Below, one piece after another: positions 10,801 to 15,903 of a stretch of 16,467 nt of DNA (position 1 is the stretch's first letter; each line of letters starts with the position of its first letter). Source of the DNA: an uncultured Actinomycetes bacterium (GTDB taxonomy: Bacteria; Actinomycetota; Actinomycetes; Nanopelagicales; Nanopelagicaceae). The stretch is from assembly GCA_903901905.1 (NCBI GenBank), contig CAIUSQ010000137.1:1-16467 (forward strand), given 5' to 3'. Under the pieces are notes generated by a model. That model saw nothing but the letters and a program-made list of their open reading frames with translations, was not told the origin of the DNA and did no database searches. The position numbers were made by a program, and so were the translations under genes.

Positions 10801-13800
10801 TCCTTTACATCAGATAAACAACAGCTTTTTGGTGATATGACGGTAACGTTACTTGATCCCCCTTTTCCAAGTAAACCTGTTTCGATTCTCAGTAATGTTA
10901 ACGCAAAACTGGAATTTCCGCCTAATCCAAACTATGGCAACTCATTACAAATATCATCAGATTCCTCGTCAAAAACAAAGCGTGAAGAATCTTATTGGTC
11001 TGAGACCCCGACAAAGAAAAAAAGAATTTCAACTTTGTCTTTGGATGATGGGCATCAATCGAGCATTGGAAGTCTTGGACTTGGGTCACCTTTCCGGTCG
11101 AATAACGTCAACTTTCGGGCGAGTAAGGTCATGGAAACTGCGTCGTTATCTTCTTTAATAATGCCGTCACCAGGGGAGGATTGCAATAACGTTGATCATG
11201 ATGAAAGATCAGACGACGAATCGGAAGTTGACCCCGAGACCACGGACGGTGAGGTCATTACAGTTGTTACGGCCCCAGTGAAAATGATGGTAAGCGATGT
11301 CGGGAGCGTCTCTGCGCGTGAATACACATCACGCGCCCAACAAGCATCCGAGAATCTAACTGGAAAGCTTCGTATTGATGAAGTAAATAATTTGAATGAC
11401 ATCACGATATCTGCGGACATTGATTCAGTTACGTGCATACATGAATTGGGATCACGCATTCCGTTCTTACAGCAAGTTATGATCTCGGTGAATGAACCCT
11501 CGTCATTAAAATTCAGCTTGCAGGAAATCAGAAATCCTTCATGGTTTAAAATTAAGGGAATTAAAAATGACAAATCTCTCAGCAGGGTCGAAATTGGCCT
11601 CCTTCCTTTTGGATTAGGGACGTTACGCCTCTTTCTTTTGCGCATTGAAAACGTCCAAGCTACGGCACACAATTCCAGTTTCCATGATACCATTAAACAA
11701 GCTATGCTACGTCTTGAGGCAGGTCAGTTTCACGGTCTTTTTAACAGACGGGGGTGTAATAGTCCTCGAGTTAATTCGTTCTCCGAACTTAGGGACTATT
11801 TTGCAGCTTTGGGGGCCGATGAAACTTTGAAAGACTGTTACATGGCTCTTACATTTGTGAACATTAAGGAACATTTTCAACGCGTTGAAAATCAAATTTC
11901 TAATCTCACTAACCTTGCAACTACGTTGCTTAGAATGGAGGAGGGTCTTTTGGGTGATTTCTACGAGGATTCCTTCATCGTAGAGGATAAGACCACGAAT
12001 GGTTCCGTTAGCTTTGACTTTGGCTTGAAATTATTGTTGAGGGGCACTGATTTACAAAACCCGAATGGCGCCAATAAATCCCTCCTTTGGCTCAGATCCG
12101 GGGTTCAGGGAATCTGTGATAAACTTTCATCAAAGTCTGGGCTACAAAGAGTCGGATTGAATTGTTTACTTCCGAATCAGGCACAAGGAATGTATCTTAA
12201 ATGCAAAACAGCGCCAGTAACCTATAGCACAGAAGATGGCAATGTACTCATTGGTGGCTTGAGATTGTACCTTCCTGACAGAAAATTCAACGTGACCAAT
12301 ACTTTGGACGAGAAGATGCCTAATCTCATGTTTTCTCTTATCAACTGGGCTTTACTTGACACAGAAAGCTCGAAAAAGCTATTGTTGAAAGACTTGAGAG
12401 ATTTGGAAAACTTAAAAGACGAGCTCATCCTTAATCTTAATGAAAAAATGCTTGGAGATGCGAGAATAGAAGTATCTACAACGTGTGCGTCGGATGCTTC
12501 AAGATTATTTCTCGATCTTTTGCGGCAACCAACAAATACATTTGTCGGTTCTGTTAATCTCAATGAAATGAAGGAACACATGATGGACATACTCGAGCGA
12601 GTTGTAAAGATTATACTTACAAGTATTAACAGTATGATTTCCAATGCAGAAAATTCGGCGGCAATGGATCAGGCCTGTCCGAAAAGTTTTCCGGATACTT
12701 TAGAGGCCGACACCGAATTGCCCTTTTTTCAAAAGTTGCTCACTTTGTCTTTTAACAAGGACCAACTGCTGGATCTGGTTTGCATCCGTATGTTCATCAC
12801 CCTACTTTTGGATGGACTCTCGGGTGGAAAGTTCACTTCAACCAGAATTATGCGCGAAATTTATAAGAGCTCAGTCGATGTCCATGATTTTGTTTTCCTC
12901 GCTACTCGTCAAGATATGGAGAGAATTATTAAATCAATCAGTCAGATGCCTGCCCAAGCCGAAGAGGACATAATGCTAAAGGTTGTTTCTACTTCCCTTA
13001 CCTACTCATCGAGGAAGCACGTTTCAGCTGATCAAAAGCGAGAAGAGGCAAAAAACAAAGACCGCTTGAAGGCAAAGTTTGAACTTTTGCGATTAATAAG
13101 AGGTGAAAAAGTGGACGAAGCTTTACTTTTGATCATCTGGTTTATGCAGAGTGAGCTTTGGTGGCACTTAAAGGCAAACGTTGCAGTGAATATTTTACCG
13201 GCTTTTACGTCTGACCATTTAGACCGTCTTCGAAACCGGAAATTGCCTTTCAGTGAGACATTAGTCAGCGAATACCCCAGTCTACGTATCAATAATCGTA
13301 GTCTTACGTGGCAGACGGACTTTGCTTCAGATCTAGAAATTTTAAAATTGATCGATTGTCTTTTTCTCAAGCGAGAGGAGGACACACATTTCTTTTTCCC
13401 GTTTTTATTCTGTGAATTGCGGAAGGCCATACCGACAGCGTTTTATACGAAAATGGATTTCATGACCCGTTTGCAGACCGTGATTAAGTCAGCTATGAGT
13501 AGTAACGTTAAAGAACAATTATCATTCCCATTGGTACCTAACAGCGATAAAAACGTTCGAAAGATGTTCGACAAAGCTTTTACATATGTGTCATGGAATG
13601 CATTTGGTGAGTTGCGATTGCAATCAGCGTTCATAATGCCGGTGCTAATGGGAATCACTGCTCTTACAGCTTCCCGATCGCCGGTAAAAGGTGTCAAAGG
13701 TGCCCCTCGAATGAATTTGACAGATCTGATCAGGACTGAACGACAAAATATTCCAGATCAGTTCCAGTCAGTGTATTGGGAAAAGCATGCGGTGGGTTAT

Positions 13801-15903
13801 GGCTTTCAGTGGACAACCGAATATATCCAAACGTTTCGAAGCTTTATCCTTGATATCACCGGTCTCGATATTTTGCTCGATACTACCAAGTGGAACGTGG
13901 ATTACGCACGTTTGTGGTTGCTTCGAGATTTCAATGCCACAATTTTCAGGAATGACATGCAATCGTGCGATGGGTCTTTGATTTGTGGCGATGAGAGTAG
14001 AGGGGGATTAGGTGAAGACAACATGAAGAACAAATTCAAACAAAAAAAAGCCATCAGGAAAGAAATGGGCTTGGATGACAATTGCCTGCCTCTTGAAACG
14101 TTACGACGTGGCAAAGTTTCTTCGTTGAGTCCAAAGAAGCACGTTGAAATTAAACATGATCTGCCGTCAAGTCTCAACTCCGATAATTTAGCTCCTTTAG
14201 TCACAGTGAAACCCGATCAGAGAAAAAACCAGAAGATACAAGAGACTGCTGTCGCGGCAAATGCGAGCACGGCTCATTCTGATCCCTATGCAGATGGATA
14301 TGGTCTTGATGCATCAATGAACAACGGTACGCCTTCCCTGGATATCGCTGTTGGGGCGGTAGCTCACGTTGATCAAAGCTTCACGGACAGCTTGGCGGCG
14401 AGTACAGACTCTTCAATCTATGCGATTGGAGTTGGAAGTAGCGAAGAACAGCTTGAGCTGAAAGTAGCAAAGTTGAGGGCGAAGAAAAAGCTTGCGGATC
14501 TGTTTATTGGGCTTGAAAACGATACCGAGCGAAGGAAGTTGAAAGACATGCTTTTGAAGGTTGGTGCTGTGAAGCACTGCGATGATACACTTGGCGTTTA
14601 CGACTGGATAGCTGAAATTAAAACATATTTACTTCAGCAAAACATTTACGATCTGGAAACTCAACCGGGTTTTAGCAAAGCGTTTGCGAACTTATTTCTG
14701 GCTGAAGATTATTTGAATCAAAAACGCTCTCAGAACAAAAAGTCTTATCTTGAACTTGGATTCACGCCTTCAATCATGCAGTCAGCATTTTATTATCAAT
14801 TTTCGAGACTCAGAGATGGTCGTACAAGCGGAAAAACTCAAGCCGAAAATGTTGTTCCTTTATTGGACTCAAAAAGACACAACGATCAGGCGGGTATTGA
14901 TGCGTCAGCGCCAACATCAGGGTTCGATGTAGAATCCAAAAAAAAAGAAAAAGGAGAAGTTCATACACTAAATCTCGATTCCTTTGACGCCGGTATTGAA
15001 ACTTCTCGTCTCCACAGTACGCCTTTACCAAGCAAAAAGCCAACAGATCCGCATTCCACATGTGGCCTTGCAGGGAAGTTATCATTAGCAGATGACGTTA
15101 CAGGTGCATTAAATGACGAAACAATACCGTTAGTGTCGACACCCAACGGTGATATCACTCAACACACTTCTCTTCGAGATGATCAAAATCTCATGCGAAC
15201 TTTAATTTCACGGATTGATAGCCTTGCCGCCGATTTGAGTCGCAGTGAACGAGATATAAAAATCATTACCAAATGTCTTAGTGATACAACAAAATCAGAT
15301 GCTGCCGTGGGTAATAATGATTATCGACGGCGTTTCGATAGAATTGAATCATCAACAAATGCAATCAAAGTAACCGATGCTTCTTCTAGTCTACATATAT
15401 CCGATGATAGTCCTGGTCGCAATCCATTCAACGCGCATCTGGATTATTCTAACCGAGTCATGACTGCGCAAATACAGGTTGGTGGTTTCACTCTACACTT
15501 GGAAAGCAAAGGAGGGGTAGAAGACAATTCCGGAACTTCGGTCACAGTTGGAAATGAATCAAGCACCAATGAAACAATCGCAGAGAAACAAGGAAAACGT
15601 ACTAAAGTCACTCATCAGGGACAAGCTTTTTCAATAAGTGATATTGCCCGATTAATTTTCTCAGAAATTTCTTGTTTCATTCCATCTGACCACTTGCTGA
15701 GTGGCGGACGGGAAATCTTAATGCCGTCGAGTAAACTGCAACGTTGTTACGCATTTTCCAATTTACTGACTTTGCTACCAGATGACCAAATGCAAGTTTT
15801 CATTATTGTGGCTTATCTATTGCAAAGTCGCTGGGGGCATGTATTTGAAGTCAAGTTCGACAATGGCTTTAATATTCACATCAACATGTCTAGAAAAAGC
15901 TAG
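1831..15903 (+). CDS. Giant receptor-like CK1-type kinase with tandem Ulp1/C48 protease domains
   Basis: An uninterrupted ORF of 4690 codons ending in TAG. Numbering is from the ATG at 1831, but the frame is open and coding-like from 1540 (N-glycosylation sites NLS and NET), so that ATG is probably internal to an exon. Visible order: N-terminal ectodomain; EGF-like module (187-282); Ser/Thr tracts and a Cys cluster; 25-residue repeats (524-1074); hydrophobic segment 1118-1139; more repeats; hydrophobic segments 1291-1307 and 1334-1353, followed by basic RPKKG; CK1-like kinase (about 1416-1760); two Ulp1-like protease domains (about 2101-2285 and 2396-2560); Ser/Pro-rich region with an NLS-like cluster (3048-3065); helical, partly coiled-coil C-terminus. 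The likely role is a membrane receptor or signalling protein with extracellular repeats and cytoplasmic kinase and protease modules, perhaps releasing a nuclear fragment. Alternatives are a polyprotein or a giant mobile-element protein, although no transposase, integrase or capsid motif is recognised. The ORF is certain; the function is inferred from motifs. Confidence 0.85.
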   Translation: MLRRSASSKMVFFLESGVTVLSVIVDALYTRLTGIRGLSVILFSSVNRFQLLFDISNVSFLKNNLNDSCAMIFRSALDGFQPARLSVTTVGTNVSLSFDTISGTLTFTGAANTSTHSKILLLTASCFDFSRFESLEMRNFQLMIVFSDLLVSVVVNQQYTEVAFGTTAATKSATATTATNPVGQIVCYSKSCLNGGTCLSFNAIRDVLCAPLLTQGSAYGDCQPLNYHVSCRMQSQTTSTVAEASFFSSEAMSVVSLCPQVQQLPNAFFNCLCVSGYSESTCQTLNFTTSAHIRITSSTSTSTTLSMHTMPTTAITDARSTTTLTSTSNSTTTSLVGTKKLLLPRNCSGLPALMPCYPGECKGSAICYSGTCMYPDFVHDNSSCTNSANTLGVHVSGRCIQIPLILIMKTTTSFSKSRNSSIRTSTTINYSNVTKTTTITTTITYSGNKFQALPQSQSLSVFCTAYKRHNSMQYHDKAFPAGPFSDPNCANAMTCTIIGPILRYGTVSRTTASDRVYSTFATGDGINNYQSVAWTTTSTLVCNALTRCDGFSNHQTVASTQTMTRACNVPTKSDGISNHLTVAAANTSNCVCNALTTFEWFSNHLTAATMITLTPVCDVRTACDESRNHQTVAAAITSTRVCNATTTVDMISYFQTVEPTRTLTRVRNALTSCDGSSKNQTVASAIASTQIIIRNALTRCEWFSNCQTVAAANTSARVCDVLMRCEWFSNHQAMAPTFKTILFCGVLTKGNGISNYQAVTVTNTSSCACNAVTRCDGISNNQTLATATASTLVCNALMTFDVISIFPTVVLTWILTRIRNALTTCDWFSHHQTVAAANTSARVCDALMMCDWFSNYRTVAMMTASIRACDALTTCVGNSDYQTVVLTTTLNCVCNALMTSVGISNYPTVVLTTTLNCVCNAPMTSVGISNYPTVASAIASIRVCKALTTCDGISNYQTVALANTATCACNAMTRRDGLSKYQTVSMSTTSNHACDALTTCDGISKYQTVASTKTLTPVRSVIPFFDVISNHQMVAPNISTRVCNALTTCDGISNSQSLSPSMLYFFPCNSLTLCIQVSNRRFKAPPCIESSFFQSIPFEVILTASISYVYVRSSFDDVLFYAFMALLFLSTLLAMATTMKLNRVCSTFITCQGISNTRTVAPMTASTRVRSAWPTCDVILLADCDNIESYEIFSPAWTTNFICRNKVSLYEGNSNYQKESQPIKAKHFCRAVTACDGIKIDQTVVPTTTSSRVCSAFTSCDGISNDQTASLTIKSNRACSGMPTCNGSNSLLVFTGLCFLSVLIPSLDAAPIDAQTNTLTSSVFFGASLDHGKLFVYEMMTLLLLAAILVMALRPKKGSSIKVPEELQSLLRDEERPSYANKAPAGASSFSSQFGQRNPPEKCATAGLYYRSKIFGRFILDGCRRGSFGAVYDFTPDYELLSSLHANRSTFNGYISEKQITPKLKLVIKIPRRTTDPECRYLHNEIMAISAAGLLNWKTECSAMPLRVYLMSEQLLTVSPSSQSINGTKGAIIMEALETDFACFSSVLKSRGLILLTEIQFLEMLIPNLVQLHTLHRLGMVHGDLKPENILITEQPLRIVLADYGMSKPTNVNLEPIRGTLGGTYLYTGLDRHQGFLTFRDDLLGLLLIYLDLIAGGHPQESSLSGSAELSQQQWIDFKKGRGLLCRDNKFGYRWPGDMGDMFAHWTRFLQTYGLQNRPDDKHLMHLANLLKPLAYEIFQLNRDQTLHPKVISDYIEYAKQHSASGTLTQILLDASALLSTYNTSAKDVRKPAVLFKCPVRTIDCCVEYFKHDQSSKTHASIGSVLLPAISTEDFSVDSAQLSKSFDAFKQHTSAANLTVITDEFNSLGNFIRGSSSPIFGFAKSLAKTFMQNDIISTQCYHFFNLASKAIKQHEELNEVDQQKGKEIINLCQTSVDWQHLEKSLTQFGFRMSDEILIVIPPLECILIAIMQVDNIPVRLNSTFTDSLVMQDTKHQMKISTLMQAFLLHTIKSIGAFMTTLLSDSLRNFATSSIYRSGLLDDALLVQKYGFVPTALTTASSLILIDDTTFNYSGNLAHNEMQTHCPIFHNLADKSTTLGLFSILLLQEPVDIFVVESVARGFMNLLGQGAPIVLIGPLLWSRIAQNYEQGSYHDLEMVFNNKMVSVLCIMHVPERHKQTEPEPDHFALFVLRRSKDGTKSTFFFGESLNNPKTYKLSGSFMHAIEHSQMQRPDKNAILQGIERADGSIRPSSRIVFPHQHLGNYCGVSSILGAFSVARYIILDRDFDDFMLQSIDPINETTMRRLLFDFHASKGLLDNRNVLNAVHYDNNSLVDDQTEIQQLSELKSHLESLRDEHFNKLGPWLQNTLMQNFNSLLPRYRLRYESTTYNLGCKMAVSGFLERRFAADQLVAVMCKTYFAQFKIDHIVTLPYETVVRLSDGLYLKETVKIPELDLSVMPRAILACVYADSHFVTLMIFPRLKRILVHDSLSGYADVKNSNMNKAILATILGLRTCCPSIMAFLGPSDDVNVEVVHWFRQMQGSNICCFVSMAVVDCICRMISNFTGMIDSELTSALNASLDSLTANETTLSANHGIQLRLYWLLRYLVRSPYTSDIDLVSILQQDFSTRTPLTIVKQHCFSAQEQKSFITNMQKRSSTKDESDHSPITLLYSSSDKSKDDDLSPLCSSLLISSTHSNLKPSNQSGFGSVLDDKSKLLLNSLYDDSEMLSIYQFLFPQESIAKGCMYPTFVEHDKPSGLSPSASMVSGSTEMCMADIVDIDLEHSKGVEIQQQQASAEHQKSSKKENIVHSVLPDTIKQEDLPRMTPVKVPQSSRHNTPRELSRSSLFQSGTIASQGDISFANRNVNLSPNARSRGETLVKLLQQEEAYRKRQEIFQCPEMTASIRPSSTINPTQLSPKLDSDIFRAASRIDVKESGDKGYTASSENKAFSTPFRPAAKKVVQFSPHVDRDASSVSNDVPRQNTCDQQATLPSFTSDKQQLFGDMTVTLLDPPFPSKPVSILSNVNAKLEFPPNPNYGNSLQISSDSSSKTKREESYWSETPTKKKRISTLSLDDGHQSSIGSLGLGSPFRSNNVNFRASKVMETASLSSLIMPSPGEDCNNVDHDERSDDESEVDPETTDGEVITVVTAPVKMMVSDVGSVSAREYTSRAQQASENLTGKLRIDEVNNLNDITISADIDSVTCIHELGSRIPFLQQVMISVNEPSSLKFSLQEIRNPSWFKIKGIKNDKSLSRVEIGLLPFGLGTLRLFLLRIENVQATAHNSSFHDTIKQAMLRLEAGQFHGLFNRRGCNSPRVNSFSELRDYFAALGADETLKDCYMALTFVNIKEHFQRVENQISNLTNLATTLLRMEEGLLGDFYEDSFIVEDKTTNGSVSFDFGLKLLLRGTDLQNPNGANKSLLWLRSGVQGICDKLSSKSGLQRVGLNCLLPNQAQGMYLKCKTAPVTYSTEDGNVLIGGLRLYLPDRKFNVTNTLDEKMPNLMFSLINWALLDTESSKKLLLKDLRDLENLKDELILNLNEKMLGDARIEVSTTCASDASRLFLDLLRQPTNTFVGSVNLNEMKEHMMDILERVVKIILTSINSMISNAENSAAMDQACPKSFPDTLEADTELPFFQKLLTLSFNKDQLLDLVCIRMFITLLLDGLSGGKFTSTRIMREIYKSSVDVHDFVFLATRQDMERIIKSISQMPAQAEEDIMLKVVSTSLTYSSRKHVSADQKREEAKNKDRLKAKFELLRLIRGEKVDEALLLIIWFMQSELWWHLKANVAVNILPAFTSDHLDRLRNRKLPFSETLVSEYPSLRINNRSLTWQTDFASDLEILKLIDCLFLKREEDTHFFFPFLFCELRKAIPTAFYTKMDFMTRLQTVIKSAMSSNVKEQLSFPLVPNSDKNVRKMFDKAFTYVSWNAFGELRLQSAFIMPVLMGITALTASRSPVKGVKGAPRMNLTDLIRTERQNIPDQFQSVYWEKHAVGYGFQWTTEYIQTFRSFILDITGLDILLDTTKWNVDYARLWLLRDFNATIFRNDMQSCDGSLICGDESRGGLGEDNMKNKFKQKKAIRKEMGLDDNCLPLETLRRGKVSSLSPKKHVEIKHDLPSSLNSDNLAPLVTVKPDQRKNQKIQETAVAANASTAHSDPYADGYGLDASMNNGTPSLDIAVGAVAHVDQSFTDSLAASTDSSIYAIGVGSSEEQLELKVAKLRAKKKLADLFIGLENDTERRKLKDMLLKVGAVKHCDDTLGVYDWIAEIKTYLLQQNIYDLETQPGFSKAFANLFLAEDYLNQKRSQNKKSYLELGFTPSIMQSAFYYQFSRLRDGRTSGKTQAENVVPLLDSKRHNDQAGIDASAPTSGFDVESKKKEKGEVHTLNLDSFDAGIETSRLHSTPLPSKKPTDPHSTCGLAGKLSLADDVTGALNDETIPLVSTPNGDITQHTSLRDDQNLMRTLISRIDSLAADLSRSERDIKIITKCLSDTTKSDAAVGNNDYRRRFDRIESSTNAIKVTDASSSLHISDDSPGRNPFNAHLDYSNRVMTAQIQVGGFTLHLESKGGVEDNSGTSVTVGNESSTNETIAEKQGKRTKVTHQGQAFSISDIARLIFSEISCFIPSDHLLSGGREILMPSSKLQRCYAFSNLLTLLPDDQMQVFIIVAYLLQSRWGHVFEVKFDNGFNIHINMSRKS
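2389..2676 (+). other. EGF-like module with a long insertion
   Basis: Residues 187-282 start with CYSKSCLNGGTC, the classical first half of an EGF domain, and finish with FNCLCVSGYSESTC, which fits the closing C-x-C-x2-G-Y-x4-C pattern. About 70 residues, including three further cysteines and an STVAEASFFSSEA stretch, separate the halves, where an ordinary EGF loop is short. It supports an extracellular location. Whether it folds as one EGF domain or two partial ones cannot be told. Confidence 0.65.
2689..2838 (+). other. Ser/Thr-rich mucin-like stalk
   Basis: About 50 residues dominated by Ser and Thr (for example TSSTSTSTTLS and TTTLTSTSNSTTTS), with few charged residues and some N-glycosylation sequons. 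This composition is typical of O-glycosylated extracellular stalks. A second, similar tract follows at about 3052-3168 (TSTTINYSNVTKTTTITTT). Confidence 0.6.
2869..2982 (+). other. Small cysteine-rich cluster between the mucin-like tracts
   Basis: Six cysteines fall in about 38 residues (spacing like C-x9-C-x4-C-x5-C-x4-C-x10-C, with CYPGEC and CYSGTC as landmarks), suggesting a small disulfide-bonded module. It resembles EGF-like or colipase-like knots only in a general way; no family is assigned. Confidence 0.45.
3400..5052 (+). repeat. Tandem array of 22 coding 75-bp (25-residue) repeats
   Basis: From 3400 the protein runs through 22 units. Twenty are exactly 25 residues, unit 7 (3850) is 27 and unit 21 (4906) is 24. 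The consensus is DGISNYQTVA followed by x3-TSTRVCNALTTC, with a C-x5-C pair in most units. Units 15-16 (4456-4605) are near-identical at DNA level, so they are recent duplicates. Units 8-9 (3931) and 13-14 (4306) share the variant AAANTSARVCD…[ED]WFSN, which indicates a higher-order duplication over five units. Because the unit is a multiple of three, other frames and the minus strand are also periodic and partly open. I know no family with this unit; it is probably an extracellular disulfide-bonded, O-glycosylated spacer or ligand-binding array. Confidence 0.9.
5182..5247 (+). other. Hydrophobic, probably membrane-spanning segment 1
   Basis: Residues 1118-1139, VLFYAFMALLFLSTLLAMAT and onward, form a 20-22-residue hydrophobic run preceded by DD and followed by MKLNR. 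It interrupts the 75-bp repeats, since further repeat units follow. Its surroundings resemble those of the segment at 5830-5889, which suggests duplication of an anchor. Confidence 0.65.
5284..5685 (+). repeat. Second, degenerate block of the 75-bp repeat
   Basis: After the first hydrophobic segment the repeat pattern returns: exact 75-bp units at 5284-5358 (QGISNTRTVAP…), 5536-5610 (DGIKIDQTVVP…) and 5611-5685 (DGISNDQTASL…), a 72-bp unit at 5464-5535, and a 105-bp eroded stretch at 5359-5463. Conservation is lower than in the main array. The last unit ends TC and leads straight into the next hydrophobic region. Confidence 0.8.
5701..5889 (+). other. Membrane anchor: hydrophobic segments 2 and 3
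   Basis: Residues 1291-1307 (LLVFTGLCFLSVLIPSL) and 1334-1353 (LFVYEMMTLLLLAAILVMAL) are hydrophobic and separated by a polar loop. RPKKG follows the second, as expected for the cytosolic side of a type I anchor. With the segment at 5182-5247 this gives three potential spans, an odd number, which keeps the repeats outside and the kinase inside. The middle one may instead be buried or not span. Confidence 0.7.
6076..7110 (+). other. Protein kinase domain, CK1-like
   Basis: Residues about 1416-1760 carry kinase landmarks in order. The glycine loop is GCRRGSFGAVY, where the first loop glycine is Arg. The ATP lysine lies in LVIKIP (K1469) and a candidate helix-C Glu in LHNEI (E1485). The catalytic loop is MVHGDLKPENIL (D1584, HGD instead of HRD) and the metal-binding motif is ADYG (D1603, DYG instead of DFG). 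TLGGTYLYTGLDRH followed by TFRDDLLGLLLIYLDL closely parallels the CK1 pattern of a GTARYAS-type segment and RRDDLESL, with no APE motif. All catalytic residues are present, so activity is plausible. The long loop before the Lys (SLHANRSTFNGYISEK) is an insertion. It is placed directly after the membrane anchor, as in receptor kinases, although CK1-type kinases are normally soluble. Confidence 0.85.
7111..8130 (+). other. Unassigned linker between kinase and proteases
   Basis: About 340 residues of mixed helical character (for example LSKSFDAFKQHTSAANL, HEELNEVDQQKGKEIINL and MKISTLMQAFLLHTIKSIG) with no motif I recognise. It is well conserved in coding character, not low-complexity, so it probably folds. 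It may extend the first protease domain N-terminally. Confidence 0.4.
8131..8685 (+). other. Ulp1/SENP-like (C48) cysteine protease domain 1
   Basis: Residues about 2101-2285. The segment DHFALFVLRRSKDGTKSTFF gives the catalytic His (H2185), followed by GESLNN, where Asp of the usual D-S-L is replaced by Glu (E2206). HQHLGNYCGVSS matches the Q-x5-C-G-V signature of Ulp1 proteases (Q2259, C2265). Spacing and order H-E-Q-C fit the family, which removes SUMO or related modifiers. A weak W-L-x-D-like region is seen at EPVDIFVVESVARGFMNLL. The Glu for Asp change might lower but need not abolish activity. Confidence 0.75.
9016..9510 (+). other. Ulp1/SENP-like (C48) cysteine protease domain 2
   Basis: Residues about 2396-2560. 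ADSHFVTLMIFPRLKRILVH supplies the His (H2470), and HDSLSGY supplies the Asp in the canonical D-S-L (D2487). FRQMQGSNICCFVSMAV parallels the Q-x-N-G-x-D-C-G-V-F segment with C2545 or C2546 as nucleophile and Q2538 or Q2540 for the oxyanion hole. The residue after the nucleophile is Cys or Phe rather than Gly. Shared features with domain 1 (a hydrophobic strand, HF, then [DE]SL) suggest a tandem duplication in which each copy has kept a different subset of canonical residues. Confidence 0.7.
9775..11280 (+). other. Ser/Pro-rich disordered region with CDK-type sites and NLS-like cluster
   Basis: About 500 residues rich in Ser, Asp, Gln and Pro, with many S/T-P motifs (MTPVKVP, HNTPRE, NLSPNAR, STPFRP, QFSPHVD, SETPTKKK, GSPFRS, MPSPGED); TPVK and TPTK fit the CDK consensus. 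At 10972-11025 KTKREESYWSETPTKKKR looks like a bipartite nuclear localisation signal containing one of the TP sites. An acidic patch (DHDERSDDESEVDPE) follows at about 11197. The composition is typical of regulated, phosphorylated nuclear or cytosolic linkers. Confidence 0.6.
11380..13970 (+). other. Large unrecognised, mainly helical region
   Basis: About 860 residues with alternating hydrophobic and charged residues and several coiled-coil-like stretches (near 11860-11950 HFQRVENQISNLTNLATTLL, near 12370-12450 LLLKDLRDLENLKDELIL, near 13030-13080 DQKREEAKNKDRLKAKFELL). Aromatic-rich parts near 13390 (HFFFPFLFCELRKAIP) and 13790-13900 suggest a folded core. No catalytic motif or family is recognised. 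It contains a further CDK-like site, RSPVKGVK, near 13675. Confidence 0.45.
13990..15900 (+). other. C-terminal basic and coiled-coil tail
   Basis: The tail opens with a basic cluster at 14023-14070 (MKNKFKQKKAIRKEMG), a possible second nuclear or membrane-proximal signal. A disordered stretch follows, then a helical segment near 14440-14570 (LELKVAKLRAKKKLADLF). A putative coiled coil lies at 15181-15300 (LMRTLISRIDSLAADLSR and on). A final compact segment from about 15625 (FSISDIARLIFSEI … INMSRKS) ends the protein. None matches a family I know. The stop is TAG at 15901, with TAA codons following in neighbouring frames. Confidence 0.4.

Noticed and set aside
11196..11693. 165-residue minus-strand ORF
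   Set aside because: It lies wholly inside the plus-strand giant ORF, has no recognisable motif or start context, and looks like a shadow.
1831..15903. Transposon or giant-virus polyprotein (C48 proteases occur in such elements)
   Set aside because: I see no integrase, transposase, polymerase, capsid or packaging ATPase motif and no terminal inverted repeats. The secretory ectodomain fits a cellular receptor better, though the idea is not excluded.
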